From: a virus
Reading direction: 5' to 3' (one strand)
Virus record (IMG/VR): IMGVR_UViG_3300002835_007898
Coordinates: 1 to 21,917 of that record
DNA length: 21,917 nt
Below are positions 5,590-14,411 of the stretch, piece by piece (position 1 is the stretch's first letter; each line of letters starts with the position of its first letter). The notes beneath the pieces are model-generated. The model searched no databases. It saw only the letters and a list, made by a program, of their open reading frames with translations, and was not told the origin of the DNA. A program made the position numbers and the translations under genes.

Positions 5590-6735
5590 TTAAATCATAC
5601 CTCTATTATAGAACCTAAAACCAGTTACCTTTTCATATAATTTTTCACCCGGAGATAGGTTTGGTAACCCCAAATTCAAATCTTGGTTTTTAATTATAAA
5701 ATGTTCATTGATTTTATATAACCAATCAACACCAAAATTATGTGCTATTTGACCAATAACAAGACATTGAATTATTGGTGACCATTTGTGATGACTTAAA
5801 TGCCATATACCGCCAAAATCATGATTAAAAAAGTCTTTTAAGCCATATAAACTTTCTATTGTATGCTCATTTCTTCTTAGATCTACACCACCACAACAAT
5901 CACAAGTGAAATTTTTATCTAAATGGTTTTTAAAAGTTAATGGAAATGTAAAATCGTTTTCAAGATAGGTGCCACTTTTACGTTCTTGTAATATCTGGAA
6001 AAACCACTTATCACATAAAAACGCTTCGTTATTTTTAATGCTATTATAATAATCATCACTTATCTCCATCAAATTTAGATGTATCATAAGTTGTTCCACA
6101 TAGCAAGCCCCATAACCTTTATCATAGGAATCTATTTTTTCTTTGTTCTTATAATAATGATCTAATGATCTTTCGGTAGCTTCAGCGAATAATTCATAAT
6201 CATTAACACATAATAAATTCATATTAGGTACTTCCCCCACAAAGAAATTTTTAATTTTATTTTCACTGTGTTGATCTTTAAAATCATTAAATGGAAACCC
6301 ATATGCATTCATTGAGCTAATTAAATAGTCATTGAATCCTTTTGGGGTTGTGTTTGGGCCCAGATCTGGAAAGTCCTTATGTGCATAAATGACTGGTAGA
6401 TCAGATTTGAAATCTATTTTTTTAGTTAACATTGTATCAATATCAATATGTAAAAATCTTTCAGACATCGCTTTAAAGACTTTCATTTTAACAACACTAA
6501 ACGTATTTACATCTGTTTTTGATAAAACATCAACATCAATGTTCTCATATGGTATCCCAATTTCTTGAATTTGTTTGGCTATAGTTTCATTGGTATATAA
6601 TGAAATCTTCCCGTAGTTCTTATTTGTAAAAAGAGTACTTAAGACCTGTGAATATATCATTTCTTTCCATATGATTTGAGTATATGGTATATCCAAATTA
6701 AAATTGCTTGGTATGTAGCTATGGACAATCTTCAT
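5590..6735 (-). CDS. DxD glycosyltransferase-like protein (DUF6734-like)
   Basis: 381 aa. The N-terminus MKIVHSYIPSN and the segment RFLHIDIDTML (93-103) with a D98-x-D100 motif resemble GT-A-fold, retaining-type glycosyltransferase-like proteins grouped under DUF6734; recall of the family is moderate. DxD normally binds the metal-nucleotide sugar. A C-x-C-C cluster (TCDCCGG, near residue 276-282) and GIWHLSHHKWSP (about 312-323) late in the sequence are unusual; the latter could supply a metal-binding His. No signal or membrane segment. It overlaps the upstream glycosyltransferase-like gene at its ATG (TAATG). Together with the next two genes it suggests assembly of a surface or protein-linked glycan. 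Sugar donor and acceptor unknown. Confidence 0.68.
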   Translation of the reverse strand: MKIVHSYIPSNFNLDIPYTQIIWKEMIYSQVLSTLFTNKNYGKISLYTNETIAKQIQEIGIPYENIDVDVLSKTDVNTFSVVKMKVFKAMSERFLHIDIDTMLTKKIDFKSDLPVIYAHKDFPDLGPNTTPKGFNDYLISSMNAYGFPFNDFKDQHSENKIKNFFVGEVPNMNLLCVNDYELFAEATERSLDHYYKNKEKIDSYDKGYGACYVEQLMIHLNLMEISDDYYNSIKNNEAFLCDKWFFQILQERKSGTYLENDFTFPLTFKNHLDKNFTCDCCGGVDLRRNEHTIESLYGLKDFFNHDFGGIWHLSHHKWSPIIQCLVIGQIAHNFGVDWLYKINEHFIIKNQDLNLGLPNLSPGEKLYEKVTGFRFYNRGMI

Positions 6736-7676
6736 TAAATTATTTTCTTATTAAATTTACCAATTTCTTTTTTATATTCATCAACCCTATATTTTCTATA
6801 TTCTTCGTTAAGTTTTAATGCGTGTTTATTAAACCATACATGTTCATAATTTAAATTTTCAACGTGGTCTATTCTGTTGGGGTCTTTCAACCAAAATAAA
6901 GCTTTACCTGGTGCTGGTGCATCACCTATAGTGTGTGATTCAGAATATGACATATATATATTATTCTCAATACTCTCCACTTTAGCGTTTAACTTTCTAA
7001 TAGCATAACCTAGTATTCCTTGATCTGCAATTAACCATAACCATTCTGGAATATACTCATATTCTCTTGTGATTATATCTAAATGTCTTCTTAAATAATC
7101 GTCCCTTAATGACTCACTATTCATAAAAATAAATGATGTATTTGGTATAAACATGTTTTGATTAAAATCTTCAATTCCACCAATTCTATTAATTTGATTT
7201 TCAAAAACAAAAAACTCGCCTCTTTGAATTTCCCATTGTGTATGAACCAAATCGTAATTCCACACCCAACTAGGCATTTCACTTCTAACAATGAAATCTA
7301 AATCTAGAAATAGATATGGTACTGGCTCTTTACCCATAACAATAGATTTACCGGTAGTCCAAAATCTACCCGGTTCAATGTATGAGTATTCTTTATTGAA
7401 TGTTTCTAAAACATCCGTATCTACTTCATCCCATAATCCCAACATTCCTTTTTTCTTATAAAATTCATACCCAACATTATCAGTGTATAATTTTGTTACC
7501 CCTACATACTTTTTCGCGTTTCTTACTGCTAATTCCTGTATAACTAATTCATAATCAACAATATCATATTCATCGTCGGGTAAATCAAACATTTTCATTC
7601 TATTATACCCTTGAGCATCATTCTTGTGAAAAAATGGTGCGGTCCAATTAACAAAGATTACTTTTAAATTATTCAT
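6735..7676 (-). CDS. DxD glycosyltransferase-like protein
   Basis: 313 aa. VPYLFLDLDFIV (119-130) contains a D125-x-D127 motif at the end of a hydrophobic strand, as in GT-A glycosyltransferases. FIPNTSFIFMNSE (about 176-188) and LIADQGILGYAIRK (about 216-229) fit the acceptor-side and 'DQ' regions of such folds, and YEHVWFNKH (279-287) late in the sequence could be the C-terminal metal His. General layout matches the 5590-6735 protein, so the two may be distant paralogues. No transmembrane segment. The stop overlaps the next start (TAATG); the start overlaps the upstream glycosyltransferase-like gene by 8 nt. Exact specificity unknown. Confidence 0.65.
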   Translation of the reverse strand: MNNLKVIFVNWTAPFFHKNDAQGYNRMKMFDLPDDEYDIVDYELVIQELAVRNAKKYVGVTKLYTDNVGYEFYKKKGMLGLWDEVDTDVLETFNKEYSYIEPGRFWTTGKSIVMGKEPVPYLFLDLDFIVRSEMPSWVWNYDLVHTQWEIQRGEFFVFENQINRIGGIEDFNQNMFIPNTSFIFMNSESLRDDYLRRHLDIITREYEYIPEWLWLIADQGILGYAIRKLNAKVESIENNIYMSYSESHTIGDAPAPGKALFWLKDPNRIDHVENLNYEHVWFNKHALKLNEEYRKYRVDEYKKEIGKFNKKII

Positions 7677-8364
7677 GTATAAAATATAAGTCTTGTTTTA
7701 AATCATTGGTTTTATATAAAGGTACCCCCGAATTTAAAATTGATATACCTATTATTAAACCCTCACCTCTACCTAATGGTTTGTTATTAAATTTAACATC
7801 ATTATTGTTTATTTCTTTTTTTAAACAATTAAAAATTTTAAAAAAGTCATTCAGCTTTTCATCTCTACTAATAACGAAAAATCTTTCACCAATTAATTTA
7901 GCATCGTTAATTTTTAAATTATTTTTTTTACAATGATTTTCAATATGATCAAAATAATCATCTTTAATGATGTTCTTAAATTCTTGATATATTAAAGGGA
8001 TTTCTAACCAATCTTCAGTATAATAAATCCCTGGGTTAAATTTTGCTTCACAGAAGTTATCAATATTTAATGTGATATCAGAATCAATATATAATATCGT
8101 CTCATATTTTTTTAAAGCGATTTCACAAATCAATAATTTATCCGTATAAGATTTGTCTACTTCAGTATACAGGACAATGATAACATTTAAGTCCTTAAAC
8201 TCTTCTGGACTGTCAGTTAAAACAAGAATATCTACTGGGTAAGATTTATAGGTCTTAATATTTTTAATCGCCAAATCAATATAATAATTGTCTTCTTCTT
8301 TTTCTATTATACCATTTTTAACTAATGGAGATTTAAATACAAATAAACAAATAGCTTTATTCAT
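7669..8364 (-). CDS. small DSD glycosyltransferase-like protein
   Basis: 231 aa from ATG at 8364-8362. An in-frame TTG two codons upstream is less likely because the ATG gives the same 8-nt overlap with the upstream gene that recurs locally. ETILYIDSDITL (88-99) contains a D94-S-D96 motif after a hydrophobic strand, and VDILVLTDS (44-52) fits an earlier Rossmann strand. This resembles the GT-A nucleotide-sugar-binding half. The protein is short and lacks a clear second half motif beyond GRGEGLIIG (about 198-206). Likely donor-binding, but enzymatic activity is uncertain. It sits first in a run of three glycosyltransferase-like genes. Confidence 0.6.
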   Translation of the reverse strand: MNKAICLFVFKSPLVKNGIIEKEEDNYYIDLAIKNIKTYKSYPVDILVLTDSPEEFKDLNVIIVLYTEVDKSYTDKLLICEIALKKYETILYIDSDITLNIDNFCEAKFNPGIYYTEDWLEIPLIYQEFKNIIKDDYFDHIENHCKKNNLKINDAKLIGERFFVISRDEKLNDFFKIFNCLKKEINNNDVKFNNKPLGRGEGLIIGISILNSGVPLYKTNDLKQDLYFIHE

Positions 8365-8938
8365 AATCAATTTTATGGTTTTGTATTAATGTTAAGCTTT
8401 GCCCAACCAAAACATCTCTTCGCCCATCTGTAACTGGTTTTATAAAATGTGGGTGTGTCAATCCACCTGGAAAGATAATAATATCACCCAATTCTAAATT
8501 ATAAGAAATGTCTTGTCTTGGAAAACAAAGTTCGCCACCTTTAAAATTATTATTAAGTAAACCAACAAATGTTAAACCACTAAAATCCCAATGAACATTC
8601 TTTTCTGAAAAAATTGTATTGTCTCTATAATAATGTAATAAAAACATATCCCTCCATTTTGTTTTAACAAAATCTTTTATATTTTTTATTGTTTCGTGAG
8701 ACGCGTTTAATCCAATACCATTTTCAATATCATAAATTTTTAGGTAGTCGTCTAAAAGCGGATATTCAATATTATTGAACCAAAAATCATTAATTTTATA
8801 AAATAAACTCATATCAATTTTATCTACATCAATCCTATCAATACCACCAATATTATCACGAACTAATAATAATTCATCAATAATAGATTTTGGTATTATA
8901 GATTTAAAAACGAAAATATCTGAATCTATTTTTATCAT
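8357..8938 (-). CDS. 2OG-Fe(II) oxygenase
   Basis: 193 aa with a complete catalytic signature. NVHWDFSGLTFVGLLNN (114-130) has H116-x-D118. FKGGELCFPRQD (132-143) is the 'f.GGel.fp' turn, and LGDIIIFPGGLTHPHFIKPV (150-169) contains the distal His (162 or 164). TDGRRDVLVGQSL (170-182) contains the Arg that salt-bridges 2-oxoglutarate. The N-terminal 90 residues are family-specific. It is translated next to another oxygenase (one-nucleotide spacing at 8939) and overlaps the following glycosyltransferase-like gene by 8 nt. Substrate unknown; location between radical SAM and glycosyltransferase genes would suit either peptide or sugar hydroxylation. Confidence 0.85.
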   Translation of the reverse strand: MIKIDSDIFVFKSIIPKSIIDELLLVRDNIGGIDRIDVDKIDMSLFYKINDFWFNNIEYPLLDDYLKIYDIENGIGLNASHETIKNIKDFVKTKWRDMFLLHYYRDNTIFSEKNVHWDFSGLTFVGLLNNNFKGGELCFPRQDISYNLELGDIIIFPGGLTHPHFIKPVTDGRRDVLVGQSLTLIQNHKIDYE

Positions 8939-9649
8939 TTATATTTCAATATTAAAATTAATTACACATCTATGGGTTTTACCATAGAATGGTTTAACTG
9001 AATGTATAATATCAGCCGGCCACATCATTAACATACCTTTTTTAGGTCTTATAAAGTGAGACATTCCTCTGATATGAAACGTAAAAACACCACTGTATGG
9101 ATGATCTGCGATTGGCTCACCATCTGATAAATAATATCCACCAACAAAACTTAAAGGTGCTGATTCATAAATAGACCACCTACAATGGTTGTGTTGATTA
9201 TGTCCTCTTCCAGAAGTTGGCTCATAATATTGTATCCAACTTTCTGTCACCTTTGGGTTGTTGTTATGTTTAAAATTTAATAAATTTAAAAAATCAATAA
9301 AACCATCTGTACATCGTTTCTTAATTAGTTTAACACATTCTTCTTCTCTATCTAAAAACTCATTTGTGGGCACAAGAAAACGACTACCTATTGGGTTGAA
9401 TTCTGTCGGTTCAACCCATTTATCATGTTTACCATAATTTATTTCATATGTACTTTGTCTATCCTGATCATATTGTTCAGGTAATTCTTGCCCCATTAAT
9501 TTTTGTTCGGGTGTTAACTCATTAAACCCTAAATTATAAACCAAATCATGTAAATCATGATCATCAAATTGTTTCATGTATACTGGTATGGGGGCTAAAA
9601 GATATAGATTGTCTTGACCGCTTGGCCAAAGTGGATTGTGAAAATACAT
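8939..9649 (-). CDS. 2OG-Fe(II) oxygenase-like protein
   Basis: 236 aa. The C-terminal half carries the oxygenase barrel. GRGHNQHNHCRWSI (147-160) offers H150, H153 and H155 as first metal ligands, and LSFVGGYYLSDGEP (166-179) is the 'sgvyYl..g' strand. KKGMLMMWPADIIHSVKPF (203-221) gives distal His216 and THRCVINFNI (225-234) gives Arg227. The first ligand set is His-rich rather than H-x-D, a variation seen in some PF13759-type proteins, so activity is likely but not certain. The N-terminal 100 residues (MYFHNPLWPSGQD...) show no known motif. It immediately follows the last radical SAM gene, sharing one base (TAATG). Confidence 0.75.
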   Translation of the reverse strand: MYFHNPLWPSGQDNLYLLAPIPVYMKQFDDHDLHDLVYNLGFNELTPEQKLMGQELPEQYDQDRQSTYEINYGKHDKWVEPTEFNPIGSRFLVPTNEFLDREEECVKLIKKRCTDGFIDFLNLLNFKHNNNPKVTESWIQYYEPTSGRGHNQHNHCRWSIYESAPLSFVGGYYLSDGEPIADHPYSGVFTFHIRGMSHFIRPKKGMLMMWPADIIHSVKPFYGKTHRCVINFNIEI

Positions 9650-10842
9650 TAGCTTAATTTTAAAATATTATATGTTATTGGGAATATATCTTTAAATTTT
9701 TGATCCCTAGATTCATCTAGTAAATTATTTATTTTAATAAATGAATTCCAGTCCTGTTCTGTTGATTCTTTACTATTAAGGTATTGCGTAATATTTGTAA
9801 ATTGTTCTTTAATTTCTGGGCTTTTTACCGGTAAACTATTATAAGATTCATTAACATATTTTTCAATATCTATTTTTAAGTTTTCTGGAATATTGTTTAT
9901 GCAATAGTATTTTGGTTGTGATAAAAAGTTACAATGTATTCGAATATTATTCTCAATTGCAAATTCAGCGACTTCGTTAAAATCTAGGACATTCATAATT
10001 GAAACTGTGTAACAAATATGAAACTTGAAATTTTTTAAATCTTTTGTTTTATCTAACCATAATAAAATATTATTTTTTACTTCATTCCAGTTTGCACCAT
10101 ATCTTAAATAATTAAATTTATCACCAACACCGTCTATACTAAATGAAATATCAGAAAGCTCAAAGTTTTTTAATATTTTAAAATATTCATCTTTAAAAAT
10201 AGTACCATTAGTGTTAAAATGAACATACTTATTTTTAGCAATACCAGTATATACACATTTTTCTAAAATGGACCATTGTTTTTTCATTAACATTGGTTCA
10301 CCACCATATAGATCAAGTATTTTTACTGATGATATATTTTTTTCAATTTCATCCCAAACCATACTGTCGTCAGCAAATGGTAAAGAACAAGATTTTGTAA
10401 TCTGATTTAGTTTTTCATCTGAAATATCTGGGTTTAGAACTGATTTATGTTCTTTTTTCCAGTTTGAAGATGAATATACATTACAAATTCTACAGGATAA
10501 ATTACATATGTTACCCATGTTAAGTTCTAAAAAATGAATTTCGTTTTCTGATAAATTTAAATGTGAAATTCTTTGATTATCTCTCATCCTTTTACTTTCA
10601 ACCCCAGAATCTTCTAAATCCCAACAGCCGTTACATTCGGGAGATTTAATTCCTTTTTTAAAATCTTCTTTTATTTTTTTTAATGTGGGAGATTGTTGTG
10701 CTTCTTGAAATGTGGTGTTTAAAACACTCATAACATTATCCCCATCATCTTTAAGATACACTTCACTTGCAATACAACATGGTGTAAACTTCCCGTCTGT
10801 TGTTACTCTCAAACCATTAGTTATGTTTGCACACTTAATCAT
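9649..10842 (-). CDS. radical SAM protein with N-terminal Twitch/SPASM cluster
   Basis: 397 aa. The N-terminus has the auxiliary Fe-S cysteines C4, C22-C23 (TPCCIAS) and C70-x-x-C73 (PECNGCW). The radical SAM 4Fe-4S triad is CNLSCRIC (113-120); YGGEPML (179-185) is the SAM-binding GGE motif; HFNTNGT follows as the next barrel strand. The order, auxiliary-cluster domain first and barrel second, matches the 'N-terminal Twitch' radical SAM group, which is inverted relative to ordinary SPASM enzymes. The end carries the shared signature R-DQKF-KDIFP. Such enzymes usually modify peptides or sugars through a 5'-deoxyadenosyl radical; this one's substrate is unknown. Last of eight such genes in transcription order. 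Confidence 0.88.
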   Translation of the reverse strand: MIKCANITNGLRVTTDGKFTPCCIASEVYLKDDGDNVMSVLNTTFQEAQQSPTLKKIKEDFKKGIKSPECNGCWDLEDSGVESKRMRDNQRISHLNLSENEIHFLELNMGNICNLSCRICNVYSSSNWKKEHKSVLNPDISDEKLNQITKSCSLPFADDSMVWDEIEKNISSVKILDLYGGEPMLMKKQWSILEKCVYTGIAKNKYVHFNTNGTIFKDEYFKILKNFELSDISFSIDGVGDKFNYLRYGANWNEVKNNILLWLDKTKDLKNFKFHICYTVSIMNVLDFNEVAEFAIENNIRIHCNFLSQPKYYCINNIPENLKIDIEKYVNESYNSLPVKSPEIKEQFTNITQYLNSKESTEQDWNSFIKINNLLDESRDQKFKDIFPITYNILKLS

Positions 10843-10843
10843 A

Positions 10844-11866
10844 TTATATTGTTAAATTATGTCTTATTCTTTCAGTTTTTGGTAGCTGATTATATATTTC
10901 CAAGAGATTAGAATATTCAGGGTGGTTTGGATTACCAATATCTGTTTTTTCAAAATGTTCGGGGGTATATGTCCCCCAATTAACAACCCTATTATAAAAA
11001 ACTGACCAGTTCTTCTTTTTCATTGAGAATATATTTTTAACCATGTCATAGAATAACCCCATCTCTTTATAATTTTCATATTGAACAACAAAAGATAGTG
11101 TTATATCGTGTAGATATGGTAAACTAGAAATGAAATCTAGGTTACTTTGTATATCTTCCCATTTACCTCCGATTCTAACTTTATTCTCATATGTTTCTTT
11201 AGTCGCTGAATCAACAGATATCTCACAACTACGCACGTATTTGTGAATGTTTTTCATTCTTGACCAGTTAGAATCATTCCATAATGTTCCGTTGGTGTGT
11301 AAATGTATCTTTTTAAGTTTTGGGTATTTGTTAAAATCGAAACCCATCATCCATTTTCTAAATGTTCTAGAAAAAAACGGGTCGCCAGATCCTGTACATT
11401 CAATATGTTCTAAACCGTTACTTAATTCTTTTTCTATGTGCTGTATTAATTGTTCGGTCCTTTCTCTTTCTTCACCTTCATAATTAATAAATTTGGTTCT
11501 ACACGATGGGCACTTTAGGTTACAACTTTGATCAAAATTCATTTTGATACTGGTTGGAAGACCGGTATCGTATTTTTCTCTATTTTTTAAAAACTCATCT
11601 TTTTTAACAAAACCATGTGTTTTACCTTCTTTAAGACCGGTTAGTTTAGGACATCTTGATTCAATACAAAATTTATAGGAACCATCTAACATACTTTGTC
11701 TAACCTGTTCCGCAATATCTGATTTCCAATTAGTTTCAATAGACATTGGGTCACCCAAATTAACAGGTAACCAATTAGGACAACACATAAATGTTTTATG
11801 GTCAAATAACTCTGAAAAGTTAAATGGTTGTGTACATACCCAATCTTTCTTATCTAATGGTATCAT
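10844..11866 (-). CDS. divergent N-terminal-Twitch radical SAM protein
   Basis: 340 aa, the shortest of the eight. Auxiliary cysteines are C11, C28-C29 (MCCPNW), C67 and C72 (FCIESRC); here the second pair is C-x4-C rather than C-x2-C. The radical SAM triad CNLKCPSC (115-122) is intact. The GGEP motif is replaced by TGSGDPFF (158-165), keeping an acidic residue and Pro. HLHTNGT matches the following strand. The C-terminus stops at ERIRHNLTI without the R...FP signature of the others. It overlaps the upstream paralogue by 4 nt. Likely still binds SAM, but it is the most divergent copy and may act on a different substrate. Confidence 0.82.
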   Translation of the reverse strand: MIPLDKKDWVCTQPFNFSELFDHKTFMCCPNWLPVNLGDPMSIETNWKSDIAEQVRQSMLDGSYKFCIESRCPKLTGLKEGKTHGFVKKDEFLKNREKYDTGLPTSIKMNFDQSCNLKCPSCRTKFINYEGEERERTEQLIQHIEKELSNGLEHIECTGSGDPFFSRTFRKWMMGFDFNKYPKLKKIHLHTNGTLWNDSNWSRMKNIHKYVRSCEISVDSATKETYENKVRIGGKWEDIQSNLDFISSLPYLHDITLSFVVQYENYKEMGLFYDMVKNIFSMKKKNWSVFYNRVVNWGTYTPEHFEKTDIGNPNHPEYSNLLEIYNQLPKTERIRHNLTI

Positions 11867-13176
11867 GTTAAACTTGGATAGCCTTTTTTCTCCATTAAAA
11901 ATGTCTTATCATCAATTGTAGATTCAATCTCATCAAACCAATCTTTATACTGTGGATTTACTTCTAAAAATGACTCATTTCTTCTATTATCTAATATATA
12001 TGTTGATCTAAATAAGTGTCTTCTGGCATCTTGAATATCCCCTTCAAATGGTGTATACAAGTGTTTTTCCCAACCATCCTTTGCTTGTTTAACAATACTT
12101 CTAGTATAACTGTCACCAATTGTTTCTATGTAGGTATTCAGTTTATTAATCAAACTAGTTTTTAAGTTATCTGGTAAAATTCTAATATCATACCACATCG
12201 GAGATGTTAATAAATTATTTAAAGAAACCGTACTAGGGTTGACGCCAATACTTATAGCCATATCAATTAATTCATTGATGTGAAATATGTTTAAGATACT
12301 AATTGTGGGAGATATGTGGACTTCCATTCCTTTATCAACACAAGATTTAATGTTTTGATAAACCGCATTCCATTTTGTTCCATTTCTAACAACTTCAGCT
12401 AATTTACCAACAGCATCTAAAGAAGCGAATAGAAAAATTCTACCTTTTGGATCTTTTAAGAAGTGATCCCATAAACCATGTAAATCCCATTTTTTAAAAT
12501 GTATATGGCTGAAATTTGTGTTGTATCTAATTCTAACATCAGTTCTACCTGCAGCTATTAATTTTTCCAAAATAATATAATGTTCATCCATTATAAGCGG
12601 CTCTCCACCAGCAAAATAAATTTCTTCAACCTCATTTATAAATTGATCAACATATTTGAATATATCTTCTTTACTATCAATATTAAAATTGATCACCCCG
12701 TTGTTATTTACGTGAGTTCCAAATAGTGCAGCTTCATCATCATACCATTTACTACTGGAAAATATGCCACACATTCTACACTTAAAATTACACATATTGG
12801 ACCATCTGAAATCCCAATATTTTAGTACGAACTTATCATTATGCCCAGTTTCCTTATTTGTCTGGCTTATTAATTCATTAATACCATCATTGAAAAAATA
12901 GTTATGTGTTTTTCTTGGGCTTAATAAACCGCTATCCTCAATTAAAAAACATCTTTCGCATAGTTTAGGTCTGTTACCGGATAACATATCTTTTCTAATG
13001 CTCATCATCTGTTCATTGTTCCAGATTTCTTCTAATGTATTATCTTTAGTATTCCCTATAGGCATACCATATGGTGCCATACAGCAAGGGTATATGTCAC
13101 CATTGGGTTGTATATTTAAATGTATCCAAGGTAGTACACAAAATGTGTTTGATATATTTTCTGAATTATTAATCAT
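11863..13176 (-). CDS. N-terminal-Twitch radical SAM protein
   Basis: 437 aa. N-terminal cluster residues: C13 in FCVLPWIHL, C31-C32 in YPCCMAP, and C73-x-x-C76 in KLCERCF, with NGDIYPCC being the usual 'dG...PCC' context. The radical SAM triad is CNFKCRMC (129-136). FAGGEPLIMDE (188-198) is the GGEP motif; IRYNTN follows. The C-terminal signature is RRNESFLEVNP. About 40 residues longer than the 397-aa copies, mainly through an insertion between the cluster and GGEP regions. It overlaps both neighbours by 4 nt, indicating translational coupling. Intact by motif; substrate unknown. Confidence 0.88.
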   Translation of the reverse strand: MINNSENISNTFCVLPWIHLNIQPNGDIYPCCMAPYGMPIGNTKDNTLEEIWNNEQMMSIRKDMLSGNRPKLCERCFLIEDSGLLSPRKTHNYFFNDGINELISQTNKETGHNDKFVLKYWDFRWSNMCNFKCRMCGIFSSSKWYDDEAALFGTHVNNNGVINFNIDSKEDIFKYVDQFINEVEEIYFAGGEPLIMDEHYIILEKLIAAGRTDVRIRYNTNFSHIHFKKWDLHGLWDHFLKDPKGRIFLFASLDAVGKLAEVVRNGTKWNAVYQNIKSCVDKGMEVHISPTISILNIFHINELIDMAISIGVNPSTVSLNNLLTSPMWYDIRILPDNLKTSLINKLNTYIETIGDSYTRSIVKQAKDGWEKHLYTPFEGDIQDARRHLFRSTYILDNRRNESFLEVNPQYKDWFDEIESTIDDKTFLMEKKGYPSLT

Positions 13177-14408
13177 ATTATTTTTTTATTTAAAATATCT
13201 TTTATTTTTGGGAACGTTTGTAGGAAGCTTTCACTTCTTATTTTATCAACTTCGCTTGTTACTTTTAAAAACGTGTTCATTTCTCCATTCTCTTTAGCAT
13301 TGTAATAAACACTATACAAATCATTATAATATTCATCACTAATTTTACCTTTTATTTCATCTATTTTTTTTCTTCTTACCTCTATTGGAAATAAATTAGC
13401 ATTTTGATATGCTGGTGAAAAGACATGATTAGGAACTAATCTATATATTTTTCCAGTACCATCTAATTTATACAATCCCTCTGCAATTAGAAATTGAGCT
13501 AGTTCTTCAATATATAAAAAATTGAAAGCATTAACCGTTTGTGTAACTGATATATAAAAATCATATTCGTTTAGAAATCTTTTTAAGTTTGTTATTGTAA
13601 GCTCCCAATTACTTAAACTTCTAATAAAAGTGTTTCTATCTTTAACATCATCGATACTAACAGATATGGTGACATTGTTAAATGATTTTAATTTTTCTAA
13701 CGTTGGTTTAATTGAATCAAAATTGTAATTAGCATTGGTTATGTAAGAAATTGTGGCATTTTTTGCGTACCCCTCACCAACCATTTTTTCTATCAGATAG
13801 TTGTGTTTTGGTACAAGAAATGGTTCACCACCACTAACCTGTATTAAATTTAAATCTGGGGTGTGTTTTACCAAATCGTCATAAAATTCTGCTTTGTCAG
13901 TCCAATCATAACTTGTCCCCTCACTGTTTTTTAGAACATCATATGATGAAGGTAATGGTACAATATCTTTTAATTTATAATAATCCGTAATCCACGATGT
14001 ACTCGATTCAGCATTACAGGATCTGCATTTAAAGTTACAGTAATTACCCAGCCTTAATTCAACGTTCGTTAGATTTGGTTTAATGCTACCATCTTCATTT
14101 ATTGAAATGTCAATAGGTGTTCTGGATTCCTTAATTCTTTTTGATATGTCGCCGTTCTGTTCTACATTATAACAAGTTAAACAAGCTTTAGGTATTTCAC
14201 CATTTACCATTTGCTTTCTAACTTTTTTAAAACTATCGGAATTGATAATTTTTTCAACACCTTGTTCAATGTTAAGCATTTTACCGTCTGTTTTAGCGAA
14301 AGTTTCATCAGCCCCCCAATTAGCTTCACAACATACAGAACAATGACCATGTGGGTGTACACTAATGTGGTTCCATAATAAGTTGCATATGAATTTTTTA
14401 TTTTCCAT
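13173..14408 (-). CDS. N-terminal-Twitch radical SAM protein
   Basis: 411 aa. Auxiliary cluster: C8 (FICNLLW), C23 and C26-C27 (HCSVCCEAN), C76-x-x-C79 (KACLTCY). The extra Cys at 23 is unlike the other copies. The radical SAM triad is CNFKCRSC (124-131), then VSGGEPFLVP (191-200) and a YITNANYN strand. The end carries IRSESFLQTFP and finishes LNKKII, encoded by an A-rich junction like those between the oxygenase genes. All catalytic motifs appear intact. Substrate unknown. Confidence 0.88.
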   Translation of the reverse strand: MENKKFICNLLWNHISVHPHGHCSVCCEANWGADETFAKTDGKMLNIEQGVEKIINSDSFKKVRKQMVNGEIPKACLTCYNVEQNGDISKRIKESRTPIDISINEDGSIKPNLTNVELRLGNYCNFKCRSCNAESSTSWITDYYKLKDIVPLPSSYDVLKNSEGTSYDWTDKAEFYDDLVKHTPDLNLIQVSGGEPFLVPKHNYLIEKMVGEGYAKNATISYITNANYNFDSIKPTLEKLKSFNNVTISVSIDDVKDRNTFIRSLSNWELTITNLKRFLNEYDFYISVTQTVNAFNFLYIEELAQFLIAEGLYKLDGTGKIYRLVPNHVFSPAYQNANLFPIEVRRKKIDEIKGKISDEYYNDLYSVYYNAKENGEMNTFLKVTSEVDKIRSESFLQTFPKIKDILNKKII

Positions 14409-14411
14409 AAT

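Noticed and set aside
8365-8370. TTG start for the small glycosyltransferase-like gene
   Set aside because: An ATG two codons downstream is preferred; all neighbouring genes use ATG.
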